The notes under the pieces are model-generated. The model did no database searches. It had not been told where the DNA came from and worked only from the letters and a program-made list of their open reading frames with translations. From NCBI RefSeq assembly GCF_900105585.1, contig NZ_FNRT01000002.1, forward strand, positions 124,001-188,000: a stretch of 64,000 bases of DNA, in the 5' to 3' direction. Below, piece after piece: positions 36,501 through 44,348 of the stretch. The translations under genes were made by a program, and so were the position numbers. Origin of the DNA: Nocardioides exalbidus (GTDB lineage Bacteria > Actinomycetota > Actinomycetes > Propionibacteriales > Nocardioidaceae). Numbering within the stretch: the first letter of the stretch is position 1; each line of letters begins with the position of its first letter.

Positions 36501-39428
36501 CTGGTCCAGCGGCAGGTTGAGAACCATCGGGTCTGCCCGATCGAGGCCGGGATGAGCAGACGCGGTGAACGAGGCGAGCTGCTGCTCGTATTGCGTGCGC
36601 CGCTCCGCCCAGGACCGGGTCCGGACCTCGTCCAGGTCGCGCAGCCCGACCGCGGGTCCGGTGAGCACGGCGCGCAGGATCTGCAGATCGGCCGGCGATC
36701 CGACGCTTTCCAACGCCGCGCCTAGGAGACCCGGCGCCTGTGTGAGCCGGTGCGCGGCGGTGTCGGCGCGGCGCACGGCTTCCTTGAGCTCCTCGACCGC
36801 GACGCCGGGGCCCTGTACGAAGCCCCACGGGTGGTGCACGCGCGGGACAGCTAGATCTGCGGTTTCGTTGAGCCGACCCAGCAGATGCCTCAAGTTCGAG
36901 GTGACCTCGCCGGCAAGGCGGCTGAGCGCGTCGACCGGGACCGGCAGCGCCGGCGTCTCCTCGCCAACGGCCAGGGCCTGGGTGCGGGCGGAGTAGTAGG
37001 AGAAGCCGGCGGAGTTCTTCTCGTGTAGACGCCGGGCGTACAGGTCGAGGGCACGGGCCGAGGCGTCGAGATCTTGGCGCTGCACGGCGAAGCCTTGCTC
37101 GTCGATGACCGGGGCGAGGTCGAGCGCCTGCAGGATCTGCGCCCGGACTCCGGCCGGCTTGCTGGACTTGTCGTGCAGGTCCAGGCAAAACGGACTGAGT
37201 CCGATCGCGTCAAGGCGGGCGCTCACAACGTCCAAGGCCGCCCGCTTCTCCGCGACGAACAGCACCCTCTTGCCCTCGGCGATCGCCCGCGCGAGCAAGT
37301 TGGTGATGGTTTGCGACTTGCCTGTCCCAGGAGGTCCCTCAAGGACGAACGTCCTTCCGGCAACAGCCGCGGCGATCGCCTCCAGCTGAGATCCGTCCGC
37401 CGGGATGGGGCAGGAGGCATCCAGCTCGTTGAGGTCACCGAGCTCGGCGTCGGCGGCCGGGTCGCGGTAGTCCGTCCCCGGCGTCTCGATCATGTGCCGG
37501 ACGAGCGGGGAGGTGGCGAGCTGCTCCCAGCTGTCGTCGAGGTCCTTCCAGAGCCGGAACTTCGCGAACTGCAGGATTGCAAGGTCTGCGGTCTCGTCGA
37601 CGTGGAAGTCGAGTCCGTTCTCCGCGAGCGCCTTCCGCACGGCGTCGAAGGCCGCGGCAAGGTCGATGCCGTGCTCGTCCTCGACCGGGTTCTCGAGGCC
37701 GGCGATGGACAACTTCTCCTCCTGCCTCAGCTTCTCGATCAGGCAGAAGTTCGGGGTGCTCGCACCAGACTCGTCCAGAACCAGCTGGTAGTGCCCGCCG
37801 CGCCGACCGGGAACCAGGGTCACGGGCACCAAGATGAGCGGCGACTTCACGGCACGCCGCGGACCGCCCTGCTTTGGCGCGACCGACCAGTTCAGCGAGC
37901 CGAGGGCAAGGTAGAGGTTGTTGGCACCGGTCTCTTCAACAATGGTCTTCGCCTTGTATGCCAGGCCTCGGAACCGGCTCAGGTAGGTGTCGCTACTGAC
38001 CGGCGTGAACACCTGGCCCTTGTCGAGGAACTCGTGCAACTGGTCCTGCGGCAGGTGCGCCCCGAACTGGACGCCGCGGGCGCGCTGAATGTGATCGTGC
38101 CCATCGGAGGGCAGCAGCGTGATCGGCTTGCCAGCATTGAGCAGGTCCTCGACGTGCGGCAAGGCGCCGTCCGGTATCGCGAGTGCAACGGTCCCGGACT
38201 CGGTGAAGTTGATGAGCTTGTTGCGCAGAGAGAGGTCGAGGAGGTTGTTCTTCCACCGCTGAACCCGCGGCGGGATTGCTCGTCCCCGGCCGTCCACGCC
38301 GGCTTGCTCCTCAGCCGGGACGGAGCCGGCGACGAAGTGTTGCCCGGAGTGGGTCTCGGGCCGGTACTCAACGACCTCGACCACGCCGTCCGCGCGGTGG
38401 TGTGTGGCCGGCAGCGGCAGGATTCGGCTCCTGCGACAGGCGTAGACGTCGACCACCCCGTCGACCTGGGACATGTCGCCGGAGAGGTAGGTGATCACTG
38501 CCTTGCGGTGGCCATCGTGGTCGAGAGGTGCGCTGTTGGCTCCCCCCGCGACCAGCGTCGTCTCGATGATGCGCAGTGCGCCGATGTCGATCAGATTCTT
38601 CAGCCCGGACGCGTCGACGGTGGCGGGCATTCCGGTGCTCATCGGTGTGAGGTCGTCGATCGTGTGTCGCCACACGCCAAGAAATGCGTGCCCGCGAAGC
38701 AACCAGAGCGTGGTGTTGATGCCGACGGACTCAAGGGCCGCGGCTAGAACGACGGTCGTGTCGAGGCAGGTGCCGGCTCGCCCGACAAGCACCTCTTCCG
38801 GCGTCCGAATCTTCTGTTCCGCGGTCCAGCTGGCAGGTGGGTTGCTGTAGGCGATGTCCCGATTGCGTGCCGCGTCCCAGATCGCCTCGACGATCTCGTC
38901 GACACGCTTTTCGCCAGACTGGTAACCCTGCGTCGCGGAGCTGCCGGTGCGCTGCTCGAGGAGCGTGCGCGCCTCCGCGACGAGCGCGGTGATGGCCGGG
39001 TCGTTCGGCATGACGTAGGAGCCGAGCAGCTCATGGGTGAGCTCGGGCTGGTCCTCGATGAACCGCCACGAGCGTGGGCTGACGACGCTGATCGACCGGC
39101 TCGTTTCACCGATGAGGATGTCATCGGCGCTGACCCTGATCGTCACCTCTCCGGTCCGGTCCTCCTCGATCGCCCACATCGCCGCCGGATCGAGCTTTAC
39201 CGATGGCGTGAAGTCCACGCTCTCTCCGCGGTGGATCAGGATTTCCGCTTCCCACGGCCGGCTCAGCGGTGTGCCGCGGTCAGCCAGGGCGATGGAGACG
39301 GCGATGCATTCAAGATCGTCTGGTAGGCGGGAGAGCTTGATGCTCTTCAAAAAGTCGACCGAGTTGTGCGCCATAGCGAAGCTGACGAACTCCCACATCC
39401 GGACGTCGATGCGGACCTGAACTGCCAC
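33525..39428 (-). CDS. 1967-residue DUF4011 / SF1 helicase / nuclease / DUF3320 protein
   Basis: Domains in order: an N-terminal beta-rich part (1-120); a transglutaminase-like core with Cys221 (GRAGTCLD) and His247 (LLRGHAFLGVW); DUF4011 from about 388 (RWKNNLLDLSLRNKLINF); an SF1 (UPF1-like) helicase with Walker A GPPGTGKS (698-705), Walker B VVFDEASQI (1316-1324), GDSKQMPP (1343-1350), TWHYRSRDEALIAFSN, NVQGDERDVILFS (1526-1538) and LNVAVTRAR (1565-1573); a PD-(D/E)xK-like region resembling MTES_1575/DUF559 (about 1645-1715); and DUF3320 (about 1785-1860). Such giant proteins occur in defence islands and are thought to act on foreign nucleic acid; the biochemical role here is not known. 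Confidence 0.9.
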   Translation of the reverse strand: MAVQVRIDVRMWEFVSFAMAHNSVDFLKSIKLSRLPDDLECIAVSIALADRGTPLSRPWEAEILIHRGESVDFTPSVKLDPAAMWAIEEDRTGEVTIRVSADDILIGETSRSISVVSPRSWRFIEDQPELTHELLGSYVMPNDPAITALVAEARTLLEQRTGSSATQGYQSGEKRVDEIVEAIWDAARNRDIAYSNPPASWTAEQKIRTPEEVLVGRAGTCLDTTVVLAAALESVGINTTLWLLRGHAFLGVWRHTIDDLTPMSTGMPATVDASGLKNLIDIGALRIIETTLVAGGANSAPLDHDGHRKAVITYLSGDMSQVDGVVDVYACRRSRILPLPATHHRADGVVEVVEYRPETHSGQHFVAGSVPAEEQAGVDGRGRAIPPRVQRWKNNLLDLSLRNKLINFTESGTVALAIPDGALPHVEDLLNAGKPITLLPSDGHDHIQRARGVQFGAHLPQDQLHEFLDKGQVFTPVSSDTYLSRFRGLAYKAKTIVEETGANNLYLALGSLNWSVAPKQGGPRRAVKSPLILVPVTLVPGRRGGHYQLVLDESGASTPNFCLIEKLRQEEKLSIAGLENPVEDEHGIDLAAAFDAVRKALAENGLDFHVDETADLAILQFAKFRLWKDLDDSWEQLATSPLVRHMIETPGTDYRDPAADAELGDLNELDASCPIPADGSQLEAIAAAVAGRTFVLEGPPGTGKSQTITNLLARAIAEGKRVLFVAEKRAALDVVSARLDAIGLSPFCLDLHDKSSKPAGVRAQILQALDLAPVIDEQGFAVQRQDLDASARALDLYARRLHEKNSAGFSYYSARTQALAVGEETPALPVPVDALSRLAGEVTSNLRHLLGRLNETADLAVPRVHHPWGFVQGPGVAVEELKEAVRRADTAAHRLTQAPGLLGAALESVGSPADLQILRAVLTGPAVGLRDLDEVRTRSWAERRTQYEQQLASFTASAHPGLDRADPMVLNLPLDQVRVEVATAVNSGFFGRKKRIAAALAPLAPHLSAMPKRKEALPLIDALLETRSHAAQLSPALHILPALRSPDPWNPWDPATQQQLQDHIAWLLSVASAVEPDNVATNPYTAALRSYLEADMTAPQGVVDDIAELVLALDHLHQAAPGANLVGWLAGAPLLRTWSEGRAARESGAEHSMALTRWLNHLQALEPLREAGLHEAADQLRDGIIPAHLAAKAFERGIAETSLVERRGATGLDVFDPGAHNMTVARFGVSSGSVRDHLRTVIPQQIVAARPFSATAERGQVNELRRQLGRQRGGMKVRALLDRYGDLITQLMPCVLVSPDSVARFFPVGSQSFDLVVFDEASQIRVADAVGAIGRAEAVVIVGDSKQMPPTSVAESAVDNEESQELDGIQLVADDESILTEAVSTGLFSRSLTWHYRSRDEALIAFSNEHYYQNQLSSFPTPPPELDAHGRPTAGLSFVRVDGTFLRSGTGKALRTNPEEASQIVAEIRRRFALSPDQPPSIGVVTFNAQQRTLIETMLRDAGDERIVEALDGSNGEGLFVKNLENVQGDERDVILFSIAFSKNEKNVLPLNFGPLGLDRGERRLNVAVTRARQQVIIYCSFDPSDLRAEDTKHLGIKHLKNYLELAQRGTESLASTSSRAVVDRHRDELAVALRTRGLVATTDLGLSEFKIDLALATAAAPDEPVVAVLLDGEGWARRRTVGDRDGLPVTVLSQMMRWQAVERVWLPEWLRDREAVLDRLVDSVRRARAGEPAPVLVPEPTPAPVPAASAAPVAAATGAAAAPAYAAFPPDAGGRIASMPEGLNGASPYRRWTPELAGDVSWLDNLHDPRARTHVRNVMATILETESPILLTRLSKLTANAFGLSRVTPGRIEAISAQVPPTQRDSFGFAWREPADIATFTGFRTATNDEPRVLEEIHPLEMVNAMVAISRSAWGISEDDLYAETLTQFGWKRRTAPAVARLRSTLHMALDDQLLVWDNNGLIREG

Positions 39429-39429
39429 G

Positions 39430-39809
39430 AGATGCCTCCACGGTGAAAACGGCCGCCTACCAGCGGCCAGAGGACAGGCTTACACACGGAGCCGGCGCGT
39501 GAGGCACGTTCGTACGGCTACGGGCAGCCCTGCAGGCGACGAACCTCCGCGTGGTGTTGCCGGACGTCTACGCGCAATGGAAGTAGTCATTCTCGATCTC
39601 GACGAGGTCGCTGTCGATCTCGAGGGTGCAGCAGCCAGCAGGCGACAAGCGGGAACTCGTCCCTCGGCCGAAACCTGGCGTCGACCCCGTGGGACGGGCC
39701 GCTGACGGGGCGACACGCTTGCAGCTCATGAGGCGGAGACAGTCGGGGGCAATGACGACGCGGATACCCCTGCTTGCAGGGCAAGGATCGCGAAGAGGGC
39801 TCGTCGGAC
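39430..39809. other. 380-nt gap upstream of the giant helicase gene
   Basis: No RNA gene or strong hairpin seen; only a 6-bp stem near 39448 and a short CCCTG/CAGGG palindrome near 39770. It contains one minus-strand small ORF (listed separately) and presumably the helicase promoter. Confidence 0.5.
39568..39729 (-). CDS. Possible 53-residue small ORF upstream of the helicase
   Basis: ATG 39729, stop 39568. The peptide ends TLEIDSDLVEIENDYFHCA, an acidic stretch unlike random GC-rich translation, which usually yields Arg/Ala/Pro-rich sequence. It has three Cys before that. No family recognised and no strong ribosome-binding site seen. Could be a small regulatory or leader peptide, or chance. 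Confidence 0.3.
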   Translation of the reverse strand: MSCKRVAPSAARPTGSTPGFGRGTSSRLSPAGCCTLEIDSDLVEIENDYFHCA

Positions 39810-40949
39810 TCAGCGCATGTCGCGGGACCCCATGCGATCAGCCAGTACGTGCACGGTCCCCGCAAGGTTCGAGTTCGTCTTGTCGAGTAGGTCAGCCAAA
39901 GACCGCATCACGAGCGTTTCGTGCCGCCGCTTGCCTAAGGCTTCGCCGATGCGGAGGCTTTGCAGCATCATGCCTTGAGCCTGACGCCAGTCTGACGCCC
40001 GACTGCTACGCCCCAAAGACTGCCCATAGGTGTGCAGGACCTTTGCAGCGCCGAACGAGTCATGCTCCCGAAGCAAGGTCTGCAGACTCTTGTCGAGCAA
40101 AGCGTGAGCTTCCTGATGCTTCTGTTCGCGATCGTTGATGAGAAGAATCAATGCGAGGCTGTGCTGCGCTTGGGCGACATGCAACGCGTTGCCTAGTTGC
40201 TCGCCGATGCGAATGCTCCGACGGAGCATTTTTACCGCAATGCGATAGTCGACATCAGACCGGCGGTCGCCGTCCCAACGCCCAACGAGGTGACATGCCA
40301 CTGCGATCGGCATCGAGGCGCCTTTCGCTGCTGCGACCGGGCGGAGGCCCTCAATCGCCGCGCTTCGAGCGCCGTCGCTGTACAGACTCATCGCGTTCAA
40401 GAAGTCGAGAGCAGTTGACTCGTTAGGCAGCACGCCTAGTTGCTGCTGATCACGGGCGAGACGGTTGGCGAGCCACGTGGTGCTTTGATCCCCATCGAAC
40501 TCTGCCGCAACCGCCAAGTCCGAGTACGTGGCCGTTCCGGCTTCCGGATCGATGGCCGCCAAGTGATACGCGCGGCCAGCCGGGTCCCTCAAGTAGGTCG
40601 GAAGGCTCTCGTCCCTCGCGCCTGCAGACTTCGCTAGGTCGAACAGAATCGAGTTGACTTCGAACCACAGCTCCTTTGCCTGGAAGCACAATGGTTGCAG
40701 ATACGTTTTGGCGTCGTCACTAAGACGCCATTCGCCGTTTCGGTCCACAACGAAAGCGCACGATCGAATTAGACCTGCAAATCTTCGAGCTGACTGGCCC
40801 AGTCCGCATGCCTCAAGCAGGCTAACTGCAAGAGCGTCCGTGACTGCCTCTGGCACCGACAACGCCATTAGCCCCCGATCCTCACGTTCGGACATCCCAC
40901 GCACCAGATCGATGTCATTGGGCATTCCGGCGGCAAGTGCCTCAGTCAT
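39810..40949 (-). CDS. Winged-helix plus TPR-like protein (third gene of a three-gene operon)
   Basis: 379 residues from ATG 40949, overlapping the upstream gene by 8 nt. Residues 30-90 (SVPEAVTDALAVSLLEACGLG then NGEWRLSDDAKTYL) look like a winged helix of the kind that follows the NTPase in STAND proteins. Residues 175-375 are helical repeats with TPR spacing: ALHVAQAQHSLALILLIN, HQEAHALLDKSLQTLLREHD, QAQGMMLQSLRIGEALGK. So it probably binds a protein or ligand partner. GC content and codon use fall below the neighbouring chromosome, suggesting transfer. No catalytic motif. Confidence 0.7.
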   Translation of the reverse strand: MTEALAAGMPNDIDLVRGMSEREDRGLMALSVPEAVTDALAVSLLEACGLGQSARRFAGLIRSCAFVVDRNGEWRLSDDAKTYLQPLCFQAKELWFEVNSILFDLAKSAGARDESLPTYLRDPAGRAYHLAAIDPEAGTATYSDLAVAAEFDGDQSTTWLANRLARDQQQLGVLPNESTALDFLNAMSLYSDGARSAAIEGLRPVAAAKGASMPIAVACHLVGRWDGDRRSDVDYRIAVKMLRRSIRIGEQLGNALHVAQAQHSLALILLINDREQKHQEAHALLDKSLQTLLREHDSFGAAKVLHTYGQSLGRSSRASDWRQAQGMMLQSLRIGEALGKRRHETLVMRSLADLLDKTNSNLAGTVHVLADRMGSRDMR

Positions 40950-41814
40950 GAGATCCGCCTGGCTCTGAACCCGATTGGAGGGCTCCGAAGACGCGTAGTC
41001 TTGTGTGCACCCACCGCACCGACTCAGCGCCAATCACGAGTCCTCTTGCGAAAGCGTGCGCCTCCGGCTGGGTCACGAACCACCCCGCGCCGAGAGCGAT
41101 GTCAGCCACATCATCGATCGCATCCGGCTGATCATCAGGTCCAATCCTGACAGGAAGGTCGATAACGGTGGTCGCAGGTGGCGGAAATCCAGTTCCGTCA
41201 GGTATGTCCAGTCCGCAGTCACTCGCATAAAGAAACAATGCCATTACACCAGAATCGGCAAAGTCGGCTAGGCAGTTCTTCCACAATTCGCGGCATAGGG
41301 TAACCCGAGAGCGCTCGCTGAGCAATTGGACATCTCGAAAAACGATCACAAGCTTCCGATTGACCAGAAACTCGTCGAGTCCAGCGCGCAGGACTTCAAG
41401 GGGGTCTGCGCTGTCGAAACCCTTGTATTGGTTTACGACGACCCGGATGTCGTTATCTCTGACTTCAATGTCGCCTCGCGCGCGCAGATCCTTCATTATC
41501 TCAATCAACGGAGCACCGTGAACTTCTTCAGGTGACGACAACCCGCAGGCGTTTGCAATCTTCTGCGCAAGTCCAGCGACGTGATGAGTCGCGGGATCAG
41601 ACGGATCGACGTGGACGACGACGACTTCGTCATCGTCCCAGTGCTCATTGATCCAGTGCTCAGTCAACGTGCGAATGAAGACGGTTTCAGCGGCCTGCGC
41701 ATCCGGAACCCGCACATGGATGACTCCCGTCACGGTCGCGATGTGCTCCGAGATTCGAGACTTCAGGTCCCGCCAATCGATCTGAAGCACCTCAGGGAGC
41801 GTCCCGTCACCCAT
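40942..41814 (-). CDS. STAND/AAA-like protein without a Walker A motif (second gene)
   Basis: 290 residues from ATG 41814, overlapping the upstream gene by 8 nt. Order of strands and helices resembles an AAA/STAND NTPase: VIHVRVPDAQAAETVFIRTL (31-50) stands where a P-loop GxxxxGKT would be but lacks Gly-Lys-Thr; RKLVIVFRDVQLL (153-165) fits Walker B; VMALFLYASD (190-199) fits sensor 1. The missing P-loop suggests a pseudo-ATPase or nucleotide-free scaffold. The C-terminus ends where the next gene's winged helix begins, so genes 2 and 3 together look like a split STAND protein. Confidence 0.65.
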   Translation of the reverse strand: MGDGTLPEVLQIDWRDLKSRISEHIATVTGVIHVRVPDAQAAETVFIRTLTEHWINEHWDDDEVVVVHVDPSDPATHHVAGLAQKIANACGLSSPEEVHGAPLIEIMKDLRARGDIEVRDNDIRVVVNQYKGFDSADPLEVLRAGLDEFLVNRKLVIVFRDVQLLSERSRVTLCRELWKNCLADFADSGVMALFLYASDCGLDIPDGTGFPPPATTVIDLPVRIGPDDQPDAIDDVADIALGAGWFVTQPEAHAFARGLVIGAESVRWVHTRLRVFGALQSGSEPGGSHD

Positions 41815-42184
41815 CCGCGTCGTTGCTCCGATCGCCCCGCGAATCTCTGTGCGTGAACTTCGATCCAGTGATTCGAATCGAACCTCCGGCCTTTGAGTCG
41901 GACACGTGACTCGCGGCGTCTCCCGCGGAGCCGACGGACGTGTCCCGAACCTCCAGATCCGTCTTCGCCCGCAAACCACTAGCGAAGTTGTACGAACTGT
42001 TTTCGTTTTCGGAACCGACCCTGCGTCGGGCGACATAGAACAGCAGCGCGAGGGTCACGAGCGCGACTGCCGCCGCTGCTACCCATGCTTGCCAGCCATC
42101 AAGCCAGTCGAGTCCGACGGTCACGGCCAGCACTATCAGGCCGGCAGCCACGGCCAGGGCAAGGTCGTAAGACCACCGCTTCAT
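41807..42184 (-). CDS. Two-TM membrane protein with Gly/Ser-rich tail (first gene)
   Basis: 125 residues from ATG 42184. Two hydrophobic helices at about 8-24 and 32-52 joined by a short loop, then a 70-residue cytosolic tail. The tail ends SDSKAGGSIRITGSKFTH, a strand-rich Gly/Asp/Ser pattern like the short amyloid-type signalling motifs attached to bacterial NLR/STAND partners (weak resemblance). As first gene of the operon it may be the membrane effector that the other two products control (inference). Confidence 0.65.
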   Translation of the reverse strand: MKRWSYDLALAVAAGLIVLAVTVGLDWLDGWQAWVAAAAVALVTLALLFYVARRRVGSENENSSYNFASGLRAKTDLEVRDTSVGSAGDAASHVSDSKAGGSIRITGSKFTHRDSRGDRSNDADG

Positions 42185-42366
42185 GGCGCAACAGTAGCGA
42201 TACGCGGTTAGTGGCGTGGCAAAGACGGTTGTGCGTGTCAGAGTCATACGACGTTCTCGGAAGCGGGCGACGTCCGGTGCCGATGACTGCTAGGTCTGTC
42301 AGCCTCTGAATCACGCTCATCGAACTGCACCCCGGCTATTGGCGGCTGCGACCTACGACAGTCCAG

Positions 42367-42669
42367 TCAGGGCGTGTCCGTCGGCTCGTCCAGGTAGTCC
42401 TCGAGTCCGTGCTCGTACTCGATGTCGGCGAAGTCGGTGAGGATCTCGAGGGAGAGCATCCAGTAGGCGACGAACCGGCCCTTCTCGTCCCTCGGCTGGT
42501 AATTGGGGCCGACGACGGTCGAAGAGCACCCGGAGGAGGTCTTGGCTCCCTGAGCGACGAGCCGGAGGCCGTCGAGGGCGACGACCGCGCGGAGGTTCAT
42601 GTCCCGGAGGGCGAGGGCGGTGAGGCGGCCGTCAGTGTTGGTCGGGGTGAAGATGTCGAAGGCGTCCAT
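42367..42669 (-). CDS. Hypothetical protein
   Basis: 100 residues from ATG 42669. Acidic C-terminus (DFADIEYEHGLEDYLDEPTDTP). No recognised motif. About 80 nt upstream of its start lies the palindrome at 42746-42760. The 182-nt gap to its left (42185-42366) holds nothing recognised beyond the promoter of the three-gene operon. Confidence 0.55.
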   Translation of the reverse strand: MDAFDIFTPTNTDGRLTALALRDMNLRAVVALDGLRLVAQGAKTSSGCSSTVVGPNYQPRDEKGRFVAYWMLSLEILTDFADIEYEHGLEDYLDEPTDTP

Positions 42670-42745
42670 TGCTTGGTCCTTTGTCTTGGTCGATGCCCGG
42701 CTGCTTGCCGTGGCGAGACGGGACCGTGCGGCGGGGTCCGGCCGC

Positions 42746-42760
42746 GTGCAAACGCTGCAC
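42746..42760. promoter_or_regulatory. GTGCA-N5-TGCAC palindrome
   Basis: GTGCAAACGCTGCAC, about 77 bp before the start of the leftward gene 42367-42669. A related copy in reverse orientation (14 of 15 positions) lies at 44349-44363, about 76 bp before another gene. Shared sequence and similar position suggest a common regulator. The remainder of this 284-nt gap is otherwise featureless. Confidence 0.6.
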
Positions 42761-42953
42761 AACCCGCCGTGGACGGCTTGTTCACGGCTTGGTGACCACG
42801 CGACGCAAAGCGAGGGACGTGCCGGAACGACTCGTGCCAGCGCCGGTTTGGGACGCGGCTTCACTCGCGAACGGTGCTCGTCGAGCGCTTCGCCGCTCCG
42901 TGCCACGGCCCGGCATACGGGCTGGTCCGGGCACCAACGCCCCAGGAGGGCGG

Positions 42954-43307
42954 ATGTCCACAAACAAGTTGAGCCCAGCGGGTCGACGCGTCACTGACCT
43001 CCCCGAGGTCAAGCGGCGCCGACGCCTGGAGAACCTGCTGTACACCCGCAAGCCAGTGGCGCACCTCGTCGCCGAGTACCGGTCGCACGGACTCGACGAG
43101 CACATCGAGCTCTACTTCCTGCAGTTGGAGGTGGAGCAGGTCCTCGCTGACGAGTTCCCCGACGCCTACGAGGACCACGTCGGTGACTGGGACGACGAGG
43201 AGGTGGGGGCCGAGCACCACCCGATGGTCACGGCCGCGACCTGCAGCCTGTGCCACGCCATCGCGCTGCACAACGGCGGAGACTCGGGCTCACCGCTCGC
43301 GGCCTGA
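42954..43307 (+). CDS. Hypothetical protein with CxxC
   Basis: 117 residues from ATG 42954, behind a strong Shine-Dalgarno AGGAGGG (42944-42950). Basic N-terminus (EVKRRRRLENLLYTRK), acidic middle (DWDDEEVGAEHH), and a C-terminal CSLCHAIALHNGG that may bind a metal. No family recognised. Confidence 0.65.
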   Translation: MSTNKLSPAGRRVTDLPEVKRRRRLENLLYTRKPVAHLVAEYRSHGLDEHIELYFLQLEVEQVLADEFPDAYEDHVGDWDDEEVGAEHHPMVTAATCSLCHAIALHNGGDSGSPLAA

Positions 43308-43409
43308 CGGCCGGACATCACGCAGTAGGGCGGGCCGACTCGGCCCGCCCCACTGTTCTGCGGATCGCGCCGCCCCTGCGCCGCGCGCCAACGGAGGTCG
43401 ACTCAGTGC

Positions 43410-43452
43410 GCTATCCGCGTGTACACATCGCCGATGTGTACGGACGGATAGC
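43410..43452. promoter_or_regulatory. 43-bp interrupted inverted repeat
   Basis: Outer 8-bp arms 43410-43417/43445-43452 and inner 10-bp arms 43421-43430/43432-43441, perfect, with a single central base. It sits 62-104 nt before gene 43514-44308 and after 42954-43307. It could be an operator, a terminator or a recombinase site. Little else is seen in the 206-nt gap. Confidence 0.65.
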
Positions 43453-43513
43453 CGCCTCGCGGCCATGAAGGGCGGTGGTTGCGGAGCGACGACCACGGCG
43501 GACGGTCGGCGCC

Positions 43514-44308
43514 ATGACAGAACACGACGCCACCAACACCTCCGACTCCATCGACGCACCCGAGGAGCTCCACCGCTTCCTGACGGCCTACCGACCCACC
43601 AGCGTGAGCGAGGAGAACTGGGCCCTCATCGCCGACGACGCGGTGCAGCTCGTGCTCCGCGCCGGCGCTCTGACGCGGCTCCGGGTGGAGAAGGACATCC
43701 AGCTGCTCGGCGCGGTGGTCGCGCACCTGATCGAGCGCGGACGACCCGTGACTCTGGACGAGGCCCTCAGCGACGTCACCCTGCTCTCGTTCGACACGTC
43801 CCTGGAGGTGGGTGAGAAGACGAAGGAGAACAAGCGCGGCATCACCCGACGCCTGCAGGCCGTCCACCGCGGCCTGCCCTGGCGCGCGGAGAAGCGGTCA
43901 CCCGAGGCGCGCACGGACAACCTGGTCGCGCACACCGAAGTCGACACCATGCACCGCATCCTCGGTCACGCGCACGCGATGGTCGACGACGCCGAGGGCG
44001 TCGCGTTCATCGCGGCCATCTCTGCAGCCCGGGAGGCTCGGCGCGGTCAGGGTGCCGGCCCCGGTGCGAGCGCACACGACTGGACTTCGGCTCGTGAGTT
44101 CGCGGGCCGGTACGGGTGGAACATGACCCAGCGCCTGCTCAAGGCCTGCGTCACGCACGAGACCCTGAACACCGATCAACCCCTCGCCATCGTGATCCGT
44201 GACTACGGGCTGTCGCGCCGCGACCTAGACCTCGGGTTCACCCGCGTGCGCGACCTGCCCGACGTCCCCGTTCCGTCGCACCACGACCTTCTTCGAGGCC
44301 CGGCCTGA
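43514..44308 (+). CDS. Hypothetical protein of the recombinase/transposase-like cluster
   Basis: 264 residues from ATG 43514. Mostly helical; TSAREFAGRYGWNMTQRLLKACV near residue 195 looks like a helical DNA-binding element. No known domain recognised. Same strand and spacing (130 nt) as the next two genes, so probably part of the same cluster. Confidence 0.6.
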   Translation: MTEHDATNTSDSIDAPEELHRFLTAYRPTSVSEENWALIADDAVQLVLRAGALTRLRVEKDIQLLGAVVAHLIERGRPVTLDEALSDVTLLSFDTSLEVGEKTKENKRGITRRLQAVHRGLPWRAEKRSPEARTDNLVAHTEVDTMHRILGHAHAMVDDAEGVAFIAAISAAREARRGQGAGPGASAHDWTSAREFAGRYGWNMTQRLLKACVTHETLNTDQPLAIVIRDYGLSRRDLDLGFTRVRDLPDVPVPSHHDLLRGPA

Positions 44309-44348
44309 GGCTGCGGAGTCGCCCTGCCAGACCCATTCGGCCGCTGGC

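Noticed and set aside
39571-39600. Zur/Fur-like AATG...CATT element
   Set aside because: Spacing between half-sites does not fit known actinobacterial Zur boxes.
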